Assembly (NCBI GenBank): GCA_013397795.1
Contig: VZTJ01005695.1
Location: forward strand, 1-64,000
Length of the DNA: 64,000 nucleotides
Direction: 5' to 3'
From: Orthonyx spaldingii
Lineage: Eukaryota; Chordata; Aves; Passeriformes; Orthonychidae
The notes under the pieces were generated by a model, which was not told where the DNA came from, did not search any database, and saw only the letters and a list, made by a program, of their open reading frames with translations. The position numbers and the translations under genes are program-made. This document shows, piece after piece, positions 12,779-26,261 of the stretch (positions are counted from its first letter, which is position 1; the number at the start of each line of letters is the position of its first letter).

Positions 12779-13150
12779 CCTGGAGAAGAGAAGGTTGTGT
12801 GGAGATCTCACAGCACCTTCCAGGATCTCAGGGGATACAGGGAAGCTGGAAAAGGACTGTTCACCAGGAACTGGATTGGCAGGACACAGGGAATGGCTTC
12901 CCACTGCCAGAGGGCAGGGATGGATGGGATATTGGGAAGGAATTGTTCCCTGGGAGGGTGGGCAGGCCCTGGCACAGGGGGCCCAGAGAAGCTGTGGCTG
13001 CCCCTGGATCCCTGGCAGTGTCCAAGGCCAGGCTGGACACTGGGGCTTGGAGCAGCCTGGGACAGTGGGAGGTGTCCCTGCCATGGCAGGAGTGGCACTG
13101 GATGGGCTTCAAGGTCCTTCCAACCCAAACCATTCCATGATTCAATGATC
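12779..13150 (+). mobile_element. CR1 LINE 3' fragment
   Basis: This sense-strand CR1 copy runs from 'cctggagaagagaagg' through the 'cactgccagagggcaggg' and 'cccctggatccctggcagtg' blocks to 'cccttccaacccaaacc' and the terminal 'attccatgattca'. It is about 370 bp and 5'-truncated. The long overlapping open frames on both strands are a property of this GC-rich sequence, not genes. Confidence 0.94.
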
Positions 13151-16100
13151 CTAAAATTTAGCACAGATTTCATTTCTGGCTGTCAAACCTTGCATCATAA
13201 TCTCATGAATGACTGTGATGGGGAGTCGGGGATTTCCTTTCATGTATTTCTATGCTTTTCAGAGAAGAAAATTGTTGAAATGGAATGATTGGAATAATTT
13301 AAATAGAATGTAGTTCAGTAGTACGTGATTCAAGGGTGTTAAAATCGGGAATAAAAACAATTTCAGGTTGAATCATGAGTGTTGGAGGAGGAGGAGGAGC
13401 AGAATTCGAGTGAAGGATTTGTATTTTACAGTGACTATGAATCACTTGTGATATCCAAACCTAAAAAATGTAAATGAATCCCAAGAGCTCTTTCAAACGG
13501 GACCAAAGATGGGAAGATGTGTGGTCAGACCTCATCAGCTTAATTGGTGATGTGATTGTAGGGTGAGAAAAGAGCCTTTTAAAACACAGAGGTGGTGAAA
13601 ATACCAAAGTTTTCCAACTAGTGTTGACTCCATTAAGACTGGATGTCCCAACAAACTTTCTCTGCCTTGGGGCACTGGGATCCCAAAACATCCTCCTGAG
13701 GGATTTTTTAAAGGACTTCAACACTTGAGAGTTCCTATCTTGAAAAAAAATTTGTCCTAACTTTGGTTTTACAAATATCAACTTAAAAAAATAGACCTAA
13801 TGAGTGTTGGTCTTTCTTGCTGCACTTGCTAACAGCAGATGTGCCTTTTCAGTTGTATCACCTCCATTTGCTAGGGGCGATCAGCACTCCACAACTAAAA
13901 AAAATTAAATAATTAGAGAAACATGTAGTCCTTATACATGGCAGTGAAATAATTATGCTCAGCATGTTCAAAAATATCCATTTTTCTCCCTAGACAAGAC
14001 TCGTTGCTTGATGATGGAAAGTGTTTCATGGTGCTTGAAGCAGCAAAATTACCCCACCCTGCACCCCCGCAGTCAGAAAGACAAAACAGAGCTAAAATTC
14101 AGATGTCACCAACAGAATTGTCTCATTTGCTTTAGCAAACAACCTTTCATTTAACAGAGGAATAATGGTACTGGAAACAAAATGAACCCTAAAGCTGCAG
14201 CCTCTCCTAAGTGTTGCACTGAGCACAGGCCTCAACTCAGTGACCCCGTGGAGGAGTTTTAGATTTGCAGAAGCAAAAAATTGGACTTATTGCTTGATAC
14301 CAGTAAATACTGAAGGGTTTTCGGTATCCCAGAAGGTCAAGCTGACCTTGTTTGCTGATTAAAAGGTAGAGGCTAAAGATAAGGTAATTTTACTGAACTG
14401 GAACATTTGGTGTTAATGACGTGCGGGATAATTTGTGATCATAAGATATCCATGGTGATACAGAATGGAAAGTAGATCATCATAGCCTGTGAGATTAAGG
14501 AATGGCTGCAAACTGAATATGCAAAGGATATAGAATAACTGGTGAAAAGCACATTAAGGAAGTTGTTATTTGCAATTTTATTGTGGTGATAATTTGGGAG
14601 ATCGTGGCACTTTGGGGGCTTTGTGGTGGTTTTGTTGTTGTTAGGGACAAAGAACGCTGGTCTTTGCTTTCTTTTGCTATTGATATAAACTAAAAATGTA
14701 ATTTTTAATGTAACTATGGAATTAATTGTTTAGAGTAAATTAGATGGAAGAATAGGAAGGGCTATACCTTATTTGACATGTACTGGATCATAGGTCATTA
14801 AATGAAATTTTTCCTCTTTCTATCTGAGGCCTTTGGAGGAAGTGAACTCTATTTAAAGGTAATTAAACTCAAACTTACTATTTTTTCTGGTGGGTTTTAA
14901 TCCCAGTGGCTTTTTTATTTATAAAATTTATCTGGAAAAATCTGTGTAGAAAATATATGAGACCTTCCCAAAATTGACCACAAACCCTAATTTTACTTAA
15001 GCTGAGTTAACAAAATATTAAGCTGAATATCAGCTGTCAATATCACTAATACTGTTAGTGGAATTTTCCTAATGAGCCCTGAAATGGGTATTATAATCCT
15101 GTTAAATCTGAATTAACTTTTGAAGGAATTTTGTGAATTTAACAGAAGAGCTGACATTTCAGTTCAAATAAAAGGTGCTCTTGGAGTTATCACTTCTTTC
15201 ATTTTAGATGTTTCCATTGACGTCTGCAGAGCATCACTGGTCTGTAAAAGCTGGTGGTGTTGCCAGGTTGAATTATTTCTTTAAAAAAGAAATCTCAGAC
15301 TAACTTTCCACTATTCTTTTCTGTAAAGCCTTTCATGAGGCTACAAGATCCACAGGATGGCACTTATTATGTCATCCTGTTCTTTTAAGATGTTCTTTTC
15401 TCTAGATTTATATTTCACCTCTAAGCAAACACAGAAGACTGTCACATATAATGCATGATCATTTAAGCAGAAAATTGTCTCAGAATGGCTAATTATTTAA
15501 TTATTGCATATACTATATCCTTGAGGAAACACTGTTGAGGAGAAAAACCAGTGAAGCAAGCAGAAGCTTTTTTACTTGAACTCCATTCTTAAATAACATT
15601 GCCCACTGTTTTCCTTGAATTGAGAAATGAAAATGCAGATGAAAATGCTAGATGAAAACGCATTCAAACGAAGAGAAGATTCACATTTTAGAAGCTGATA
15701 TTTAGTTAAGTTGGTCACACACATAAATAGAACTTACATGCATCTAGAATTGTAGAAAGAGGTGCCTCAAGAAAAGATCTGCTGCTCTCTGCAGCGAGCC
15801 AAGATCAAACCCAGATGTTTGACTTTATTGATCTGCTCCTTTTGTGGAACTCCAGAAGCTCCCTCATAACCTTTCCCAGGACTTCATGGTTCTGATATTG
15901 TGTGATGTATTTCCCTTCCAGTGGAGCTAATGCCCTGGCCCCAGGCAGCAAGCAGGACCAGAGCTGGGTTTGCCACCCTGGGGACTGGCTGGGCACTCCC
16001 TGCCACCTCCCTGTCTTGTTCCTTCTGGGTGAAGCTCTCTGCAAGCTCGGCTGGACACCACCACACCCCTCAGCACTGCTCAGTGCCAGCTGAGGCTCCC

Positions 16101-17271
16101 CTGTTGTCATGGAATTCCTGCAGACCTTCAGTGGGGAGAGGAGTGCAGGGGATTCTCTGCACATGCAGACTCAGCCCTGCCAGAGGCTCTGTGCCTGTGA
16201 CAGGGTTTGGTGACAGAGGAGGAACTCAGCTGCCTGGTGGCAGAGCACTGTCCTGGCTCCTGCCGGTGGAGATGGGCTGGGATAGGAGTGCTCCTTCCCT
16301 GGCACCATTTATTATCCTTCCTGAGAGGTCTGCCAGGCTTCAGGATGGTGTGTGTACAGGACACCCTGCTGCCTGAGCAGGAGGGAAGCCAATGGCACTG
16401 CTACAATGGTGACTTTGGACAAAAGGAGGAACAGCCATGCAGCCAGACCTCAGAGAAGGTAGAAAATCTGTTTGGAAGGGCCCAGAGTGGCTGAGGGCTG
16501 TGGGTGCCAGCACAGAAAGGCTCTTGAGGTTGCTGAAATGGGAGGAGTCCTGAATTAAAGACCCCATGCTGCAAGGTGCAGTGCATAGAGGGGAGATTCC
16601 CCAGCAAACTCCTTTCACTGCTGGTCAGTGTTTCTCTGAGTTGTTTCTGCATTTGAAGGAACAGAATTGTTTTTGTTTGTAGCCTAATGAAACCTGGCAC
16701 TGGAGCTTACAAAGCTGTGGTGGCATTTTGGGGGTCTTACTTGAAGGATAATGTTTAATTCATTTCACAGCTTTTGCCACTTCAGGGTTGTGTTGTGGCT
16801 GGTGTGCATTTAAGCACATGAGCCTGGGTTGCCACCACACTGTCTTCTGGGGCTCTGCTCCTGAAGGTGGAACGCTGGGTTAAAAAATGAATGCTAAACT
16901 TGATCTTCTGTCCAGCTCGTTATAAACCAATGTCCTGTGTATGGCCTCACTGGGAAGGAACGAGTACCCAATGCCACTACTTACAAAAGTGCTTTGGAAC
17001 ACAGATAGCAGCTGATCTTACAAAGGGCTGCACACATGCAATATTTGGGTGAGGAGAAAATACCTTCAAAATTGATGACAGCGTTTTTCCCTGTCCCTGT
17101 CAAGGCTGATTGCCTGGTTCTCTCTCCCTGCAGAGAGATGCTGCCAAATGCAAATGTCCCAAAGAGGGCTGAAGTTACCCTGGAACAGAAGTGGCTGTCA
17201 CCAGCTAAGTCCAGAGCTCTGACTTTCCCCCACCACAATGGGCTCTGCTTGCCCTTGGGATTTCTGTGCAT
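13151..17271. other. Single-copy non-coding DNA, no gene seen
   Basis: About 4.1 kb; 13.7-15.7 kb is AT-rich and 15.8-16.6 kb is GC-richer. There is a small GGA run at 13,387. Open frames of up to 151 codons near 16 kb occur in overlapping frames on both strands, as expected for stop-poor GC-richer DNA, and have no recognisable product. Confidence 0.45.
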
Positions 17272-17345
17272 TATCACAGAATGGTTTGGGTTGGAAGGGA
17301 CCTGGAAGATCAGCTGGTGCCACCCCCTGCCATGAGGGGCCTCAC
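17272..17345 (-). mobile_element. CR1 LINE, 3'-terminal fragment, antisense
   Basis: The first 70 bp are a clear CR1 3' end ('atcacagaatggtttgggtt', 'gaagggacctgg', 'ccaccccctgccatg'). Beyond about 17,345 the match is no longer certain, although the sequence up to about 17,400 may be a diverged continuation. Confidence 0.85.
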
Positions 17346-17861
17346 TGGCACCACCTCACTGAATGGTCTCCTGTGCAGGCCATTGAGAGGGGCCATTCAA
17401 TCGTCCACCTTCAGACAGTCGGTGGGGCTGTGGTTCATCCTGCACAGCAAATACCTGCAGCAACTACAACAACTCTAATCCAGTGAGTAGTGCTCCAACC
17501 ACTGCTAGTGGGAAGTGACAATGCTACTTAGGGCCAACACACAGACATCAGCTCATGCTTAGAGCAACCTGTGGGATGAATGATGAGGAAATACATGACG
17601 CGATACAAAAAGCACCAAGCTCTGTTTTTGTTTGCTGACAAAAGAGTTCTAGTTAAAGGTAAAAGGCTGTTAAAATGTATCTCTGGGGTGTGGTTACTGC
17701 ATTTTTTTTTTTCAAATGCAGCCTGGTCTTTCTCTAAGGGCTCCTGTACTGGCATTTACTGTGACAAAGGCAGCAGTGGGACCGTGGCTGTCCCCAGGGG
17801 GCACGGACAGCTAAGAACTTGTGGATTGTGCTTTGGTGCTGTTAGTGCACTTCCTGAGATA

Positions 17862-17867
17862 AACAGC
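17862..17867. repeat. Target-site duplication, left copy (AACAGC)
   Basis: Six bases directly before the LTR are repeated exactly at 18,129-18,134, directly after it. A 6-bp duplication is typical of class II (ERVK-type) retroviral integration. Confidence 0.85.
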
Positions 17868-18128
17868 TGTCGCTGTTGAGCCGATGTCGAAACAAAGGGA
17901 CACACACTGATGAGAATGCTGAGAAAAAGATTTATTTATTTAAATACAGCTTTTATATACAAAATGAGCGCTTACTGGGATTGGCCACAGCCGTCCACCC
18001 CCTGGGACCGATTGGCCACAGGCGTTCGACCGCCTGTTCCCACAGCAGCTCTGAACAACTTGTCTTGTTTACCAAACTTGTTAGAGACAGGAACATTTTT
18101 CCCGTGAGAAGGAGTCTGTGCTGTCACA
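17868..18128 (-). mobile_element. Solo LTR, compact ERVK-like family (copy 1)
   Basis: This is a 261-bp element bounded by TGTCGC...TGTCACA (TG...CA ends) and flanked by the perfect 6-bp duplication AACAGC. Read on the minus strand it has a CCAAT-type box (ATTGG on plus near 17,982 and 18,011), a TATA box (plus 17,951-17,960, TTTTATATAC) and AATAAA signals (plus 17,931-17,940) only about 10-15 bp further on, then a short 3' part. No internal retroviral sequence adjoins it, so it is a solo LTR left by recombination. A second copy lies at 45,177-45,435 with its own duplication. ERVK assignment rests on duplication length only. Confidence 0.9.
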
Positions 18129-18134
18129 AACAGC
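18129..18134. repeat. Target-site duplication, right copy (AACAGC)
   Basis: Exact repeat of 17,862-17,867 and the right boundary of the solo LTR. Confidence 0.85.
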
Positions 18135-21100
18135 GGAGTGCTTTCATTGCTCATCTCGACCCAGGCAGGAACAGAGCAGCGCTCACAGGTCAGGCTCCTG
18201 TGCAGGACTCACAGGAGTGGCCGAGGGCCTCAGTACATCAAACTCCTGCTGTTTACACCTCCTCTGTATCTTAGATCCAAAATGCTTGCCGGAGCTGCGG
18301 GATAAATACAGAACTTTTAAAAATGTCTTTTAAAATAAAGGTGTTTTTTGGGCTGCCCATGCTCGGTGGTAGTGGGTGACTGGGGCTTCCATCAGAGACT
18401 GCCCTGTGGTGTGGGGACATCCCGGTGGGGCAGGCGGAAGGTGTGGGGAGGAAGGAACAGAAGAACAGGGCAGTTGTGGGGTGCCCATCACCCCCATTCC
18501 CCATCCCTGCACTCTTGGGGTGGGAGAGGAGTCAGAGACAGAGGGGTGAAGATGACCCTGGGGCAGGGGGCAGGTGAAGTGATTTGTTTCTCATCACTGA
18601 ACTCTGTACCTGTTGGAAATAAACCAGTTTGCACCCAGTCAAGTCAGCTTTGCCCATGATAGTGCTTGGTAAGACAACAGTAAATGTTCTCCGTGCTTTT
18701 CTCTTGCCCCACAAGTAAATTTTGTCCCCATCTCCTGCTGGTGGCCAAGGTCAGCTCATCAAGAACAACCAGCTTACAGAACTCGTGCTGTTTGTAAAGG
18801 GAGAACCAAAACTACCCACAGCACTCCAGGGCAGGACGGATGCCATGAATGCACTTTATCAATGCTTTGGTGTGTGTGAAGTGAGTGTAAATGGCTCGGT
18901 ATCTAACGCTGTGAAATGAGCATGAATTTTAGAGAGTTGAGTGAAAATGCTTGCATGTGGATTTTCATCTTGGTTGTGCACACTGAAACCTGGGATGGTC
19001 AGGAAAAATCCTGTCACGTAAAGAACATTAATTCAGAGAGAGAAAATATGTGAAATAAACCTCAACAGTGCCATATTCCTGCGCTATGGTACCCTTCATG
19101 TTGGGAATCAAAAGATTTGACAGAAAATGGGCTGGGCCAATTGAGACAAGATCAAAAATGTTCTCAGTCTAAAACTGGAGATTCAGCCAACTTGGGAATT
19201 AAATATGAAAGCAAATATGTATGACAATCAATTAGTGACTAATAAAATTATTTCTTCAATTACAGTGGGAGTGGATGATGCTGCTGAGGCAGATGCGACA
19301 CCATAGGAAGAGGGGAAAAAACAACTCATTTGCCAGATATAGGCAAGACACTCCACAAAATGTGTAGAAATGAGGGTGATTTTCCTGTGCTTGATCAAAC
19401 ATGAAAAACCATGTTAAAAAAGCCTGATTGAAAATCTTTTTGATGTGAATCCGAAGCTGTGGTTTGATAGCTCTTCCTGCACTCACAGGATACACATTGC
19501 TGTTCCATGGTAAATGGGGTGCAATTAGTGACTATCCACAGCTGAAGACAGCAGTCAGCAGGAAATCTGAGGCTTTTCTGGTCTTAACCATATCTGGACC
19601 AATATTCTCCCGTGTCTTGCTGGCACAAAATTCCCCACAAAGGAAGTGGAGCTTGCTGTTGTGTTTCTCTCACATCTCTCTGGCAAGGACCATGTGGGGT
19701 TTTCCCTTGCCCTGTAGCCTGGGGAATGCTCTGTTTCCTAGGAGCATCTGGAAATTTCATCTGAAATGCTTTTGTTATGTCGGGGCCTTGGGACCTGTGA
19801 TCTTTTCTGGTCTCCCCAAGGAGATTTGGAGAGCATTGTTTTACCCGTTGCAGGGATGTTCGGGGCACATTCTGCAAACCTTTCTGCACTGAATGCCTGT
19901 TACATGGTTTTAATGGATCTTACAACCATTTGCAGCCATAACCATTCAGTTTATCATGAGCCGTGCTAATACTCACCATGATTTAATCTATATAAATTAA
20001 GTAAATATTGATTTATTAAATCTTCAGGGTTGTTCTTTGTATGGAAAGACCATTATGCAGTTAATATGTTCTAAGACTGACAATTTGGCTTTATGAATTG
20101 CAGATGGTTTTTGTCTCAGCTTTAGGGTCGGCTCAGAGCAATGTGAGATTCCACTACCCATCCCTGCATTGCTTTCTTTGCACATCTCACAGGGATGATT
20201 CATGGTTTGGGGCCCAGAGAGGTTCTTGGTTTGTCTGATACCCACGGTTTCTATATTGTGTGGCTGATTCACAGTTACACAATGTGAGATACAGTGGTTT
20301 GTGCTGACTGACTCTCAGATAGCTGCCCTCACATATTTAGTTTAGACTTATCCATCTACCAGTCTGTGCAGGATATGGCATCTGCTCCCTTGAATTTAGT
20401 TATTCTTTGTCTGATTTATAACACAGGCCCATAATAAATTATCTCAGCGCAGTTGGAGTGCTCTGAACTGCAGATTAAGAGTTGGAATGAGTGGGGAAGG
20501 CAGAGACTTCATAAACCAGATTTATGGAATCAAAACTCTTTTTTTTTGGTTTTGATTCTATAACAGAAGCTAGCAAAAAGTGCTAACTTTACAACATGTT
20601 TCAGCTAACTCTTTTTCAAACGTGGTCTTTTCTAACTCTGCTGATCTCATATAATTAATCTGTGTTTTTCAATAAATATTCTGCAACTCCAGCAACTGCT
20701 GCAGAAAGCAAAGACTGTTTCATGATGTTGAAGTCCAGTGCATTGATGTGTTTATTAAATCTATTGATATTTTATTCACTCAGACCTTTGTAAATTGCTG
20801 TTTTCATGTTGATGCAAGTCCTCAGAGGCAGTGAAAGTCCTGCATCCTCTTCCTGCTCTCACCTTCCCTCAGGGAGAGCCACCCTGTAGGCACTGGTCAG
20901 GTATTGCTCTGCAGTGTGTGTTTGGCTGTTAATCTGTATTAACAAACCTGGCACTGAGCTTCATCTTCTCCCTTAATGGGAACAGCAACAGGCTGTGCTT
21001 GGCCCTGGTGGCACAGCAGGAAGGGGAAAAATGATTTGTGGAGCTAAATGGAGGTGGGAGGAGGTGAGTGCCTGTGCCAGCACTTAGAACCCTGAATCTC

Positions 21101-23664
21101 CAGACAAGGCTTCAAAGGTTACAAACCCAGGGGAAGCTGAAGATCTGATCACTAACCTGGAGCACAGGGAGTGACCAAAAATACCTTTCTGAGGGGATGA
21201 TCTCACAGAGCTTGTGTTGAGTAGAGAGATTGTGAACTTGGTAAGAAGCATCGCTGCCCAAAGCTGGGTTTAAGGAGGGTGCTGAGCAGAGGAGTGGGAT
21301 TCCTGCAGGAGACACAGCCTGACTACATCCAAACAGATCAGTTAGACACAAAACCAGATAAATAAAAAAAAACTCTTGCAAGCAAGACACCTTTGGAATA
21401 AATAAGGGTCTCAGACAAAACAATCTCAGACAAACAAGATTGATGGAACAAGAGATTCTTCACATTCTATTCATCTCACAGGTTTCATTGCAGTAATGCA
21501 GCAATTTATTATGGTGATGCATCTCTCTTGCTAATTATTAAAATTATTGCCAGAAATCATTTCAATTCTAGGTTTATAAAGAGGCTGTGGTGAGTTCAGG
21601 ATGCTCAAGCTCTCAGAGTTGAATTAATTTGTTTTTATTTAACTCTCAGAGTTGAATTAATTTGTGTCAGAAGTTGGATTCTAGAAAGCACTCATTAAAA
21701 GTGAGTCAGAAATAATTTCTGTTTGTTTTTCTCAAATATACTTTACGCAAAAGAAATTTAATTTTAGTAAATTTAATAGTGTCTCTTTGCAGAAAAGCAA
21801 TGGATCGACAGTTGATCTAAATTGTTACAATTGTTTAAAAGGTCAGAAACTGTAGCACTTAGAGACAAACATTCTATTAATCCAGAAAGCTTTCATTAAC
21901 ATGCCCACATACATTGTGTGTGAAAATAGAAGCCTGCATTTCCCAAGTTTTCAAAGTTGCTCTGTGATTTTGACTGAATGAATTTCCTGATGGTACTTCC
22001 AGGAGCTGCTGGTTACGGGGAGCTGTTGCAGTGGCCCTTTTTCAGGATGGCTGTTTCTCTGTCATGTTTAACCCAGCCACGTCTGAGAGAGCCAAGAAAA
22101 TAAAGTCCAGACAGTTCTGTACAACACCTCAGTGCAGGCTGTGATCTTGTTTAATGCAGGTCACAGCACTAAACGTCCTCGTGGTCACTAAAGCAGCAGA
22201 ATAAATGCTGTTTCTCTGTCTGAAATTCTCTTTTTCTAGTGACTTGCCATTGTAGCACTTAGAGAAATAGACCTGAAGCTTAAAAAACTGAGTAAGAGGA
22301 TGAGTTTTGATGGCCTCTCGCCCTGGAGCTGACTTTGGACAGGCCCCACGAGGTGATGGAGCGTGGCCTCAGATAAATCCCTGTGCTGGTGCTGCCAGCA
22401 GGGATGCTGCAGTGCCTGCCACAGAGGCACACAACAAAAACAACCCAGGAAATGCTGCCGTGGGGCTTGAAACTGGCTGGGTGGTTTTCCCTTCCTTAAG
22501 GAACTGGTAAATGCTCATTTTCCTGTTATCAAGCCCATTTGTGGTGGTGCTGGGCAGTGTGAGCTGTTTCAGCCGTGTTCAACGTGCAGCTCCCAAGGGA
22601 TGGGTTTGCATCTCCCTTTTTGTCATCCTGAGGAGCTCCAAAATGGTGATGGATGGTGTGGGTATGGGAGCTGCCTGCTGCATTTCTAAATGTTACTGCT
22701 TCTTTGGCATCTACTTTGACATGAAATGCTATAGATTAATAACTAGTTACTTTTTTTAAAAACAGCCTAGGAAGAAAAACAATTTTTGAAGGTGCTCTAT
22801 TTAATCCACAAAAAAAAATATTTTGCTTTGAAATAAAAAATGTCTTGTTTACAGCATGAGGAGTCCATGTTCCAGATGTCTTCATCTGTTGTTCTTTGAA
22901 ATGTTTACTGAAAAGCTTCCTTGGATGAAGAAAAGGAATTTCAGTGGGGATTTCAGTGACAAATGGGGCACTGCAGGCTCTTCCATGGTGGGGGGCACTG
23001 AGGGATCAGGAGCCTGCAGAGGAATTGCTGTTCTAATGCAAGAAGAACAGGGGGTGTTTTCAACAAATTAAAAATACAGAGCAGAGTGGTAAAATAAAAA
23101 GGAAAACAGCACCCAGAGCATATCAGGTATCCTAGTTTGGGACTCAGAGCCTCAGAGGGAAAAGGGAACACAAGGAAGAGCCACCCCTGGTTAGCAGTGC
23201 ACACAGTAAAGATCGGTGATTTGGGAAAGAGCTGCATTTGATTCCAGCTTTCCCTTGTTACTGTAATGAATTCCCAGGCTTGGCTTTAACTTGACATTAT
23301 AGTGTTTTTTCTACAAGTGGCAATACCCAGTTCAAATAATTTAGAGTGTGTATGTGTTGATGTATTGCTCTATGCTTCAGTTTATTTTAAAAACAAAACA
23401 AAACAAAAAGCTTTACTTGACTCAAAAACTAATTTTTCCTGTAATGAGTTGTTTTTTCTAATTAAAAATTTTTCTTGGGGAGAAATCACATAACAAAATT
23501 TTGGAACCAACACTATGACTGTAATATTAAAGGACGAAGTGGAAACTATAAATGCAAAGATGAACAGTTTCTACCCAGCAGAGTACATAATGTGAGAAAT
23601 GAAAACATAACTGCCAAGAAGTAATTGCTATTATTACATGTATAGAATTTCAGTCATATAAAAT
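18135..23664. other. Single-copy non-coding DNA, no gene seen
   Basis: About 5.5 kb with no recognised transposable element. It holds one short direct repeat (21,610-21,665, listed separately) and open frames of up to 142 codons at 19,464-19,892 without homology or splice support. Confidence 0.45.
21610..21665. repeat. Direct repeat, 23 bp x 2, period 33 bp
   Basis: The 23-bp word beginning CTCTCAGAGTTGAATTAATT occurs at 21,610-21,632 and again exactly at 21,643-21,665, separated by ten bases. This is a small, recent-looking tandem duplication with no assigned function. Confidence 0.85.
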
Positions 23665-23922
23665 AATAGAATCAGAGAATCTTGCAATGATTTGGTTGGA
23701 AGGGACCTAAAAGATCATCTCCTCCCACCCCCTGCCATGGGCAGGGACACCTCCCACTGTCCCAGGCTGCCCCAAGCCCCAATGTCCAACCTGGCCTTGG
23801 ACACTGCCAGGGATCCAGGGGCAGCCACAGCTTCTCTGGGCACCCTGTGCCAGGGCCTGCCCACCCTCCCAGGGAACAATTCCTTCCCAATATCCCATCC
23901 ATCCCTGCCCTCTGGCAGGGTG
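23665..23922 (-). mobile_element. CR1 LINE 3' fragment, antisense
   Basis: Minus-strand CR1 from the 3' terminus ('atagaatcagagaatc') through 'ggttggaagggacc' and the conserved 'catgggcagggacacctcccac' block. It breaks off after 'ccctgccctctggcag' at about 23,922. It is about 258 bp and 5'-truncated. Confidence 0.93.
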
Positions 23923-25168
23923 AAAACCTGGATAACTTCTTTATGCCCTTTTTTTGAGTCCAGCAGCGTTGCCATTGCCTGAAGTGCTGCCGGAGATGAG
24001 CTCCCTCAGCAGCGATATCTGGAATAACAGAATTGGGTACGTTCAGAGCAACTTTGCTGCATGCAAAACCCCCATAAATCCTGTTGAGTTGGCTCTGTGC
24101 TGCCTTTTGCCTGGCTGTCCCTGGGATGAGCTGATGGAGATCCGTGGGGGCAGAGCACATGCTGGGAGTGTGCTGGGGGATGGCAGAGAACGGCTGGTTT
24201 GGAGAACACGCTGTGGCTGTTTGACTGCCTCTGTAATACGTGGTTTTGGCAAAGTGCCCCAGTTTTCCTGCAGAGCTGGCTCCGTAATCTCTCCAGGAAG
24301 TGAGTTTCCCTTCATTTCTGGATGTAGCTTTCTAGAGAGCGCTAAAGTGCTTTTTTTCCATGAAAAGACTTCAAGTTCTGCACTATGGTCTGAGTCATGG
24401 CATAGTGTTGTAGTTAATTCCATTATTTCCAGCTGTATAACTGGCTTTCATGCAACTTTATTGCTCATAATGAATGTTCTGTAATTATAAATGGCATTTA
24501 GGCAATGCTTCTAACAATATTCACTTTCCTTGCTTTGTGTCAAACTTACATAACTCCCTGTGGCCATTGAATTAACGACAGAGTTCTGTGAGAATTCTTA
24601 GAAATATTTTCCAGGTTCTCATAGAAAGGTTGACATGCTTTGCATATTTTAATTTAAACAGTTTTTTAAACCCAGTGTCATTTAATTGTTTTCCCTTTGC
24701 AGTTCCAATTAAAAAAGAGAATGGGGATTCCTAGAGTAAAGAAGCTAATTTCTTTTTGCCTTTTAACCATTTAGCTCTGAGGAATGAAAGAAATACAAAT
24801 TTGAAGGGTTTTCTGTAAGGGAAAAAAGAACAGTGGAATGTAGCAGCATGACAATGATGCTAATTACAGAGGGAGTAGAGAAATGTGTCAGATTAGTGTC
24901 AATTGCACAAATTTGATTTTGTCATTTATGTAAAAGAGTGCAACAGTGGAAGAGGTATCCTGCAACAATATTCCCGTCAATCTGCCCCTGGAAAACAAAG
25001 CTGGAGCTCTCCAGGAGTGCCGGGTCAGGATTCCCTCTCTGAGATACCCCTGGGTGGGTGCTGTGTGTGACTGGCAGGAGGAGCTGTCTCCCAGCCCCTC
25101 TTCTCCCCTCTGCTCTTTGCTGCAGTGCTCTGTGCACACCTGGGCAACCTGCAGGAACCACACTCGGT
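23923..25168. other. Single-copy non-coding DNA, no gene seen
   Basis: About 1.2 kb. A plus-strand frame of 176 codons (23,954-24,484) is the longest here. It has overlapping minus-strand frames and no recognisable domain. Confidence 0.4.
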
Positions 25169-26075
25169 GTTATGAATGGATATTATGGGGTTTAAATAAG
25201 TTTCTACCTCTGCCCAGGCCTATGGCAGTAGATAGTAACTTACTGAGGCAGCCTGCACCCCAAAACCCACTCTCATCTGCAAGTTCTTTAATAATGGCTG
25301 ATTCAGTCTATTATAGAATGAATTATTTATTTAATATACACAAATTAAACAGACATGAGACTTAAAACAGATTATTACTACACAGGAAAAAGAACTATAC
25401 AGTGCATGATTAAAGGTACCCAATNTAAAACAGATTATTACTACACAGGGAAAAGAAAACTACAATAGTTAAAAATACAGGGCACTATAAGGTACCATTC
25501 TTTTAATACAGCTAGTGAAAAATTGTACAGGTTAGGATTCAATGTATCTTATCATCCAGTTGTTGAAGGAGCACAGATATGAATCCTTTCCCTCAATTTC
25601 TGGAAAAGTAACCACGAAGGTTGCGTCCAACCTTGGGGAGAAATCCTGTAACACACTCCCAGAGGGTGTGCCAGAGAATTCCTGGCTTTGTGGAAGTTTT
25701 GTAGGACTTCTATAGTGTAAAAACAGGCCTTTTGTCACTGATATTTCATTTTTATCTCTCTCCACCTCTGCTCTCCAGACTGAGGTGTTGATTCTGGGCA
25801 GAGCTCTGGGTGCCAGGAGATGATCCCTGCTGAGCCTTTGCCCCTCTGGGTTCTCTCTCCCATTTGCACCTCTCACGTTTGGTGGGGAGGGAGGAAGAGT
25901 CCTGCCACACTCAGGTCCTGACAGAGTTCCCACCAAAATATGGTCACCATGGGTTGTGTACAAAGGGCTTGAAGACGGCAATTGTGTGGGACAAAAAAAG
26001 AGTGTGTGCCCTGTGTTCCAAGGCAAGACTGAATGATCCACGGTCCCATCATGTTGGCAGCACAATATGATTACT
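25169..26075 (-). mobile_element. Possible LTR-derived region (boundaries unresolved)
   Basis: The left edge begins TGTTATGAATGG. There is a minus-strand AATAAATAATTC-type poly(A) signal near 25,325-25,340, followed by a partial tandem duplication, a layout like an antisense retroviral LTR. I could not find matching target-site duplications or a second copy in the window, so this is tentative. The 177-codon minus frame at 25,532-26,065 has no recognised domain. Confidence 0.3.
25361..25496. repeat. Imperfect tandem duplication, about 65-70 bp unit
   Basis: The block 'taaaacagattattactaca' recurs about 65 bp later, and both units end in GGTACC (near 25,415 and 25,490). They differ by small indels. 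A single undetermined base (N) at 25,425 sits exactly at the junction, suggesting the assembler was uncertain here. Confidence 0.8.
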
Positions 26076-26261
26076 GAGGTGATGTTCTGGATTTAATTCC
26101 ACACTTATTAAAGTGGCAGCAACATAGCATTAGGTGCCTTAAACATCTGTAATTAACTTTTGAGTGGGTTTGGGTTTCTCATGCTCTACCTTTCTGTAAT
26201 TTGTGTGGGATGTAGATGGTTCTGCTGCTCTGGAGATGCTCTGATCAATGCAGGTAAAGCT

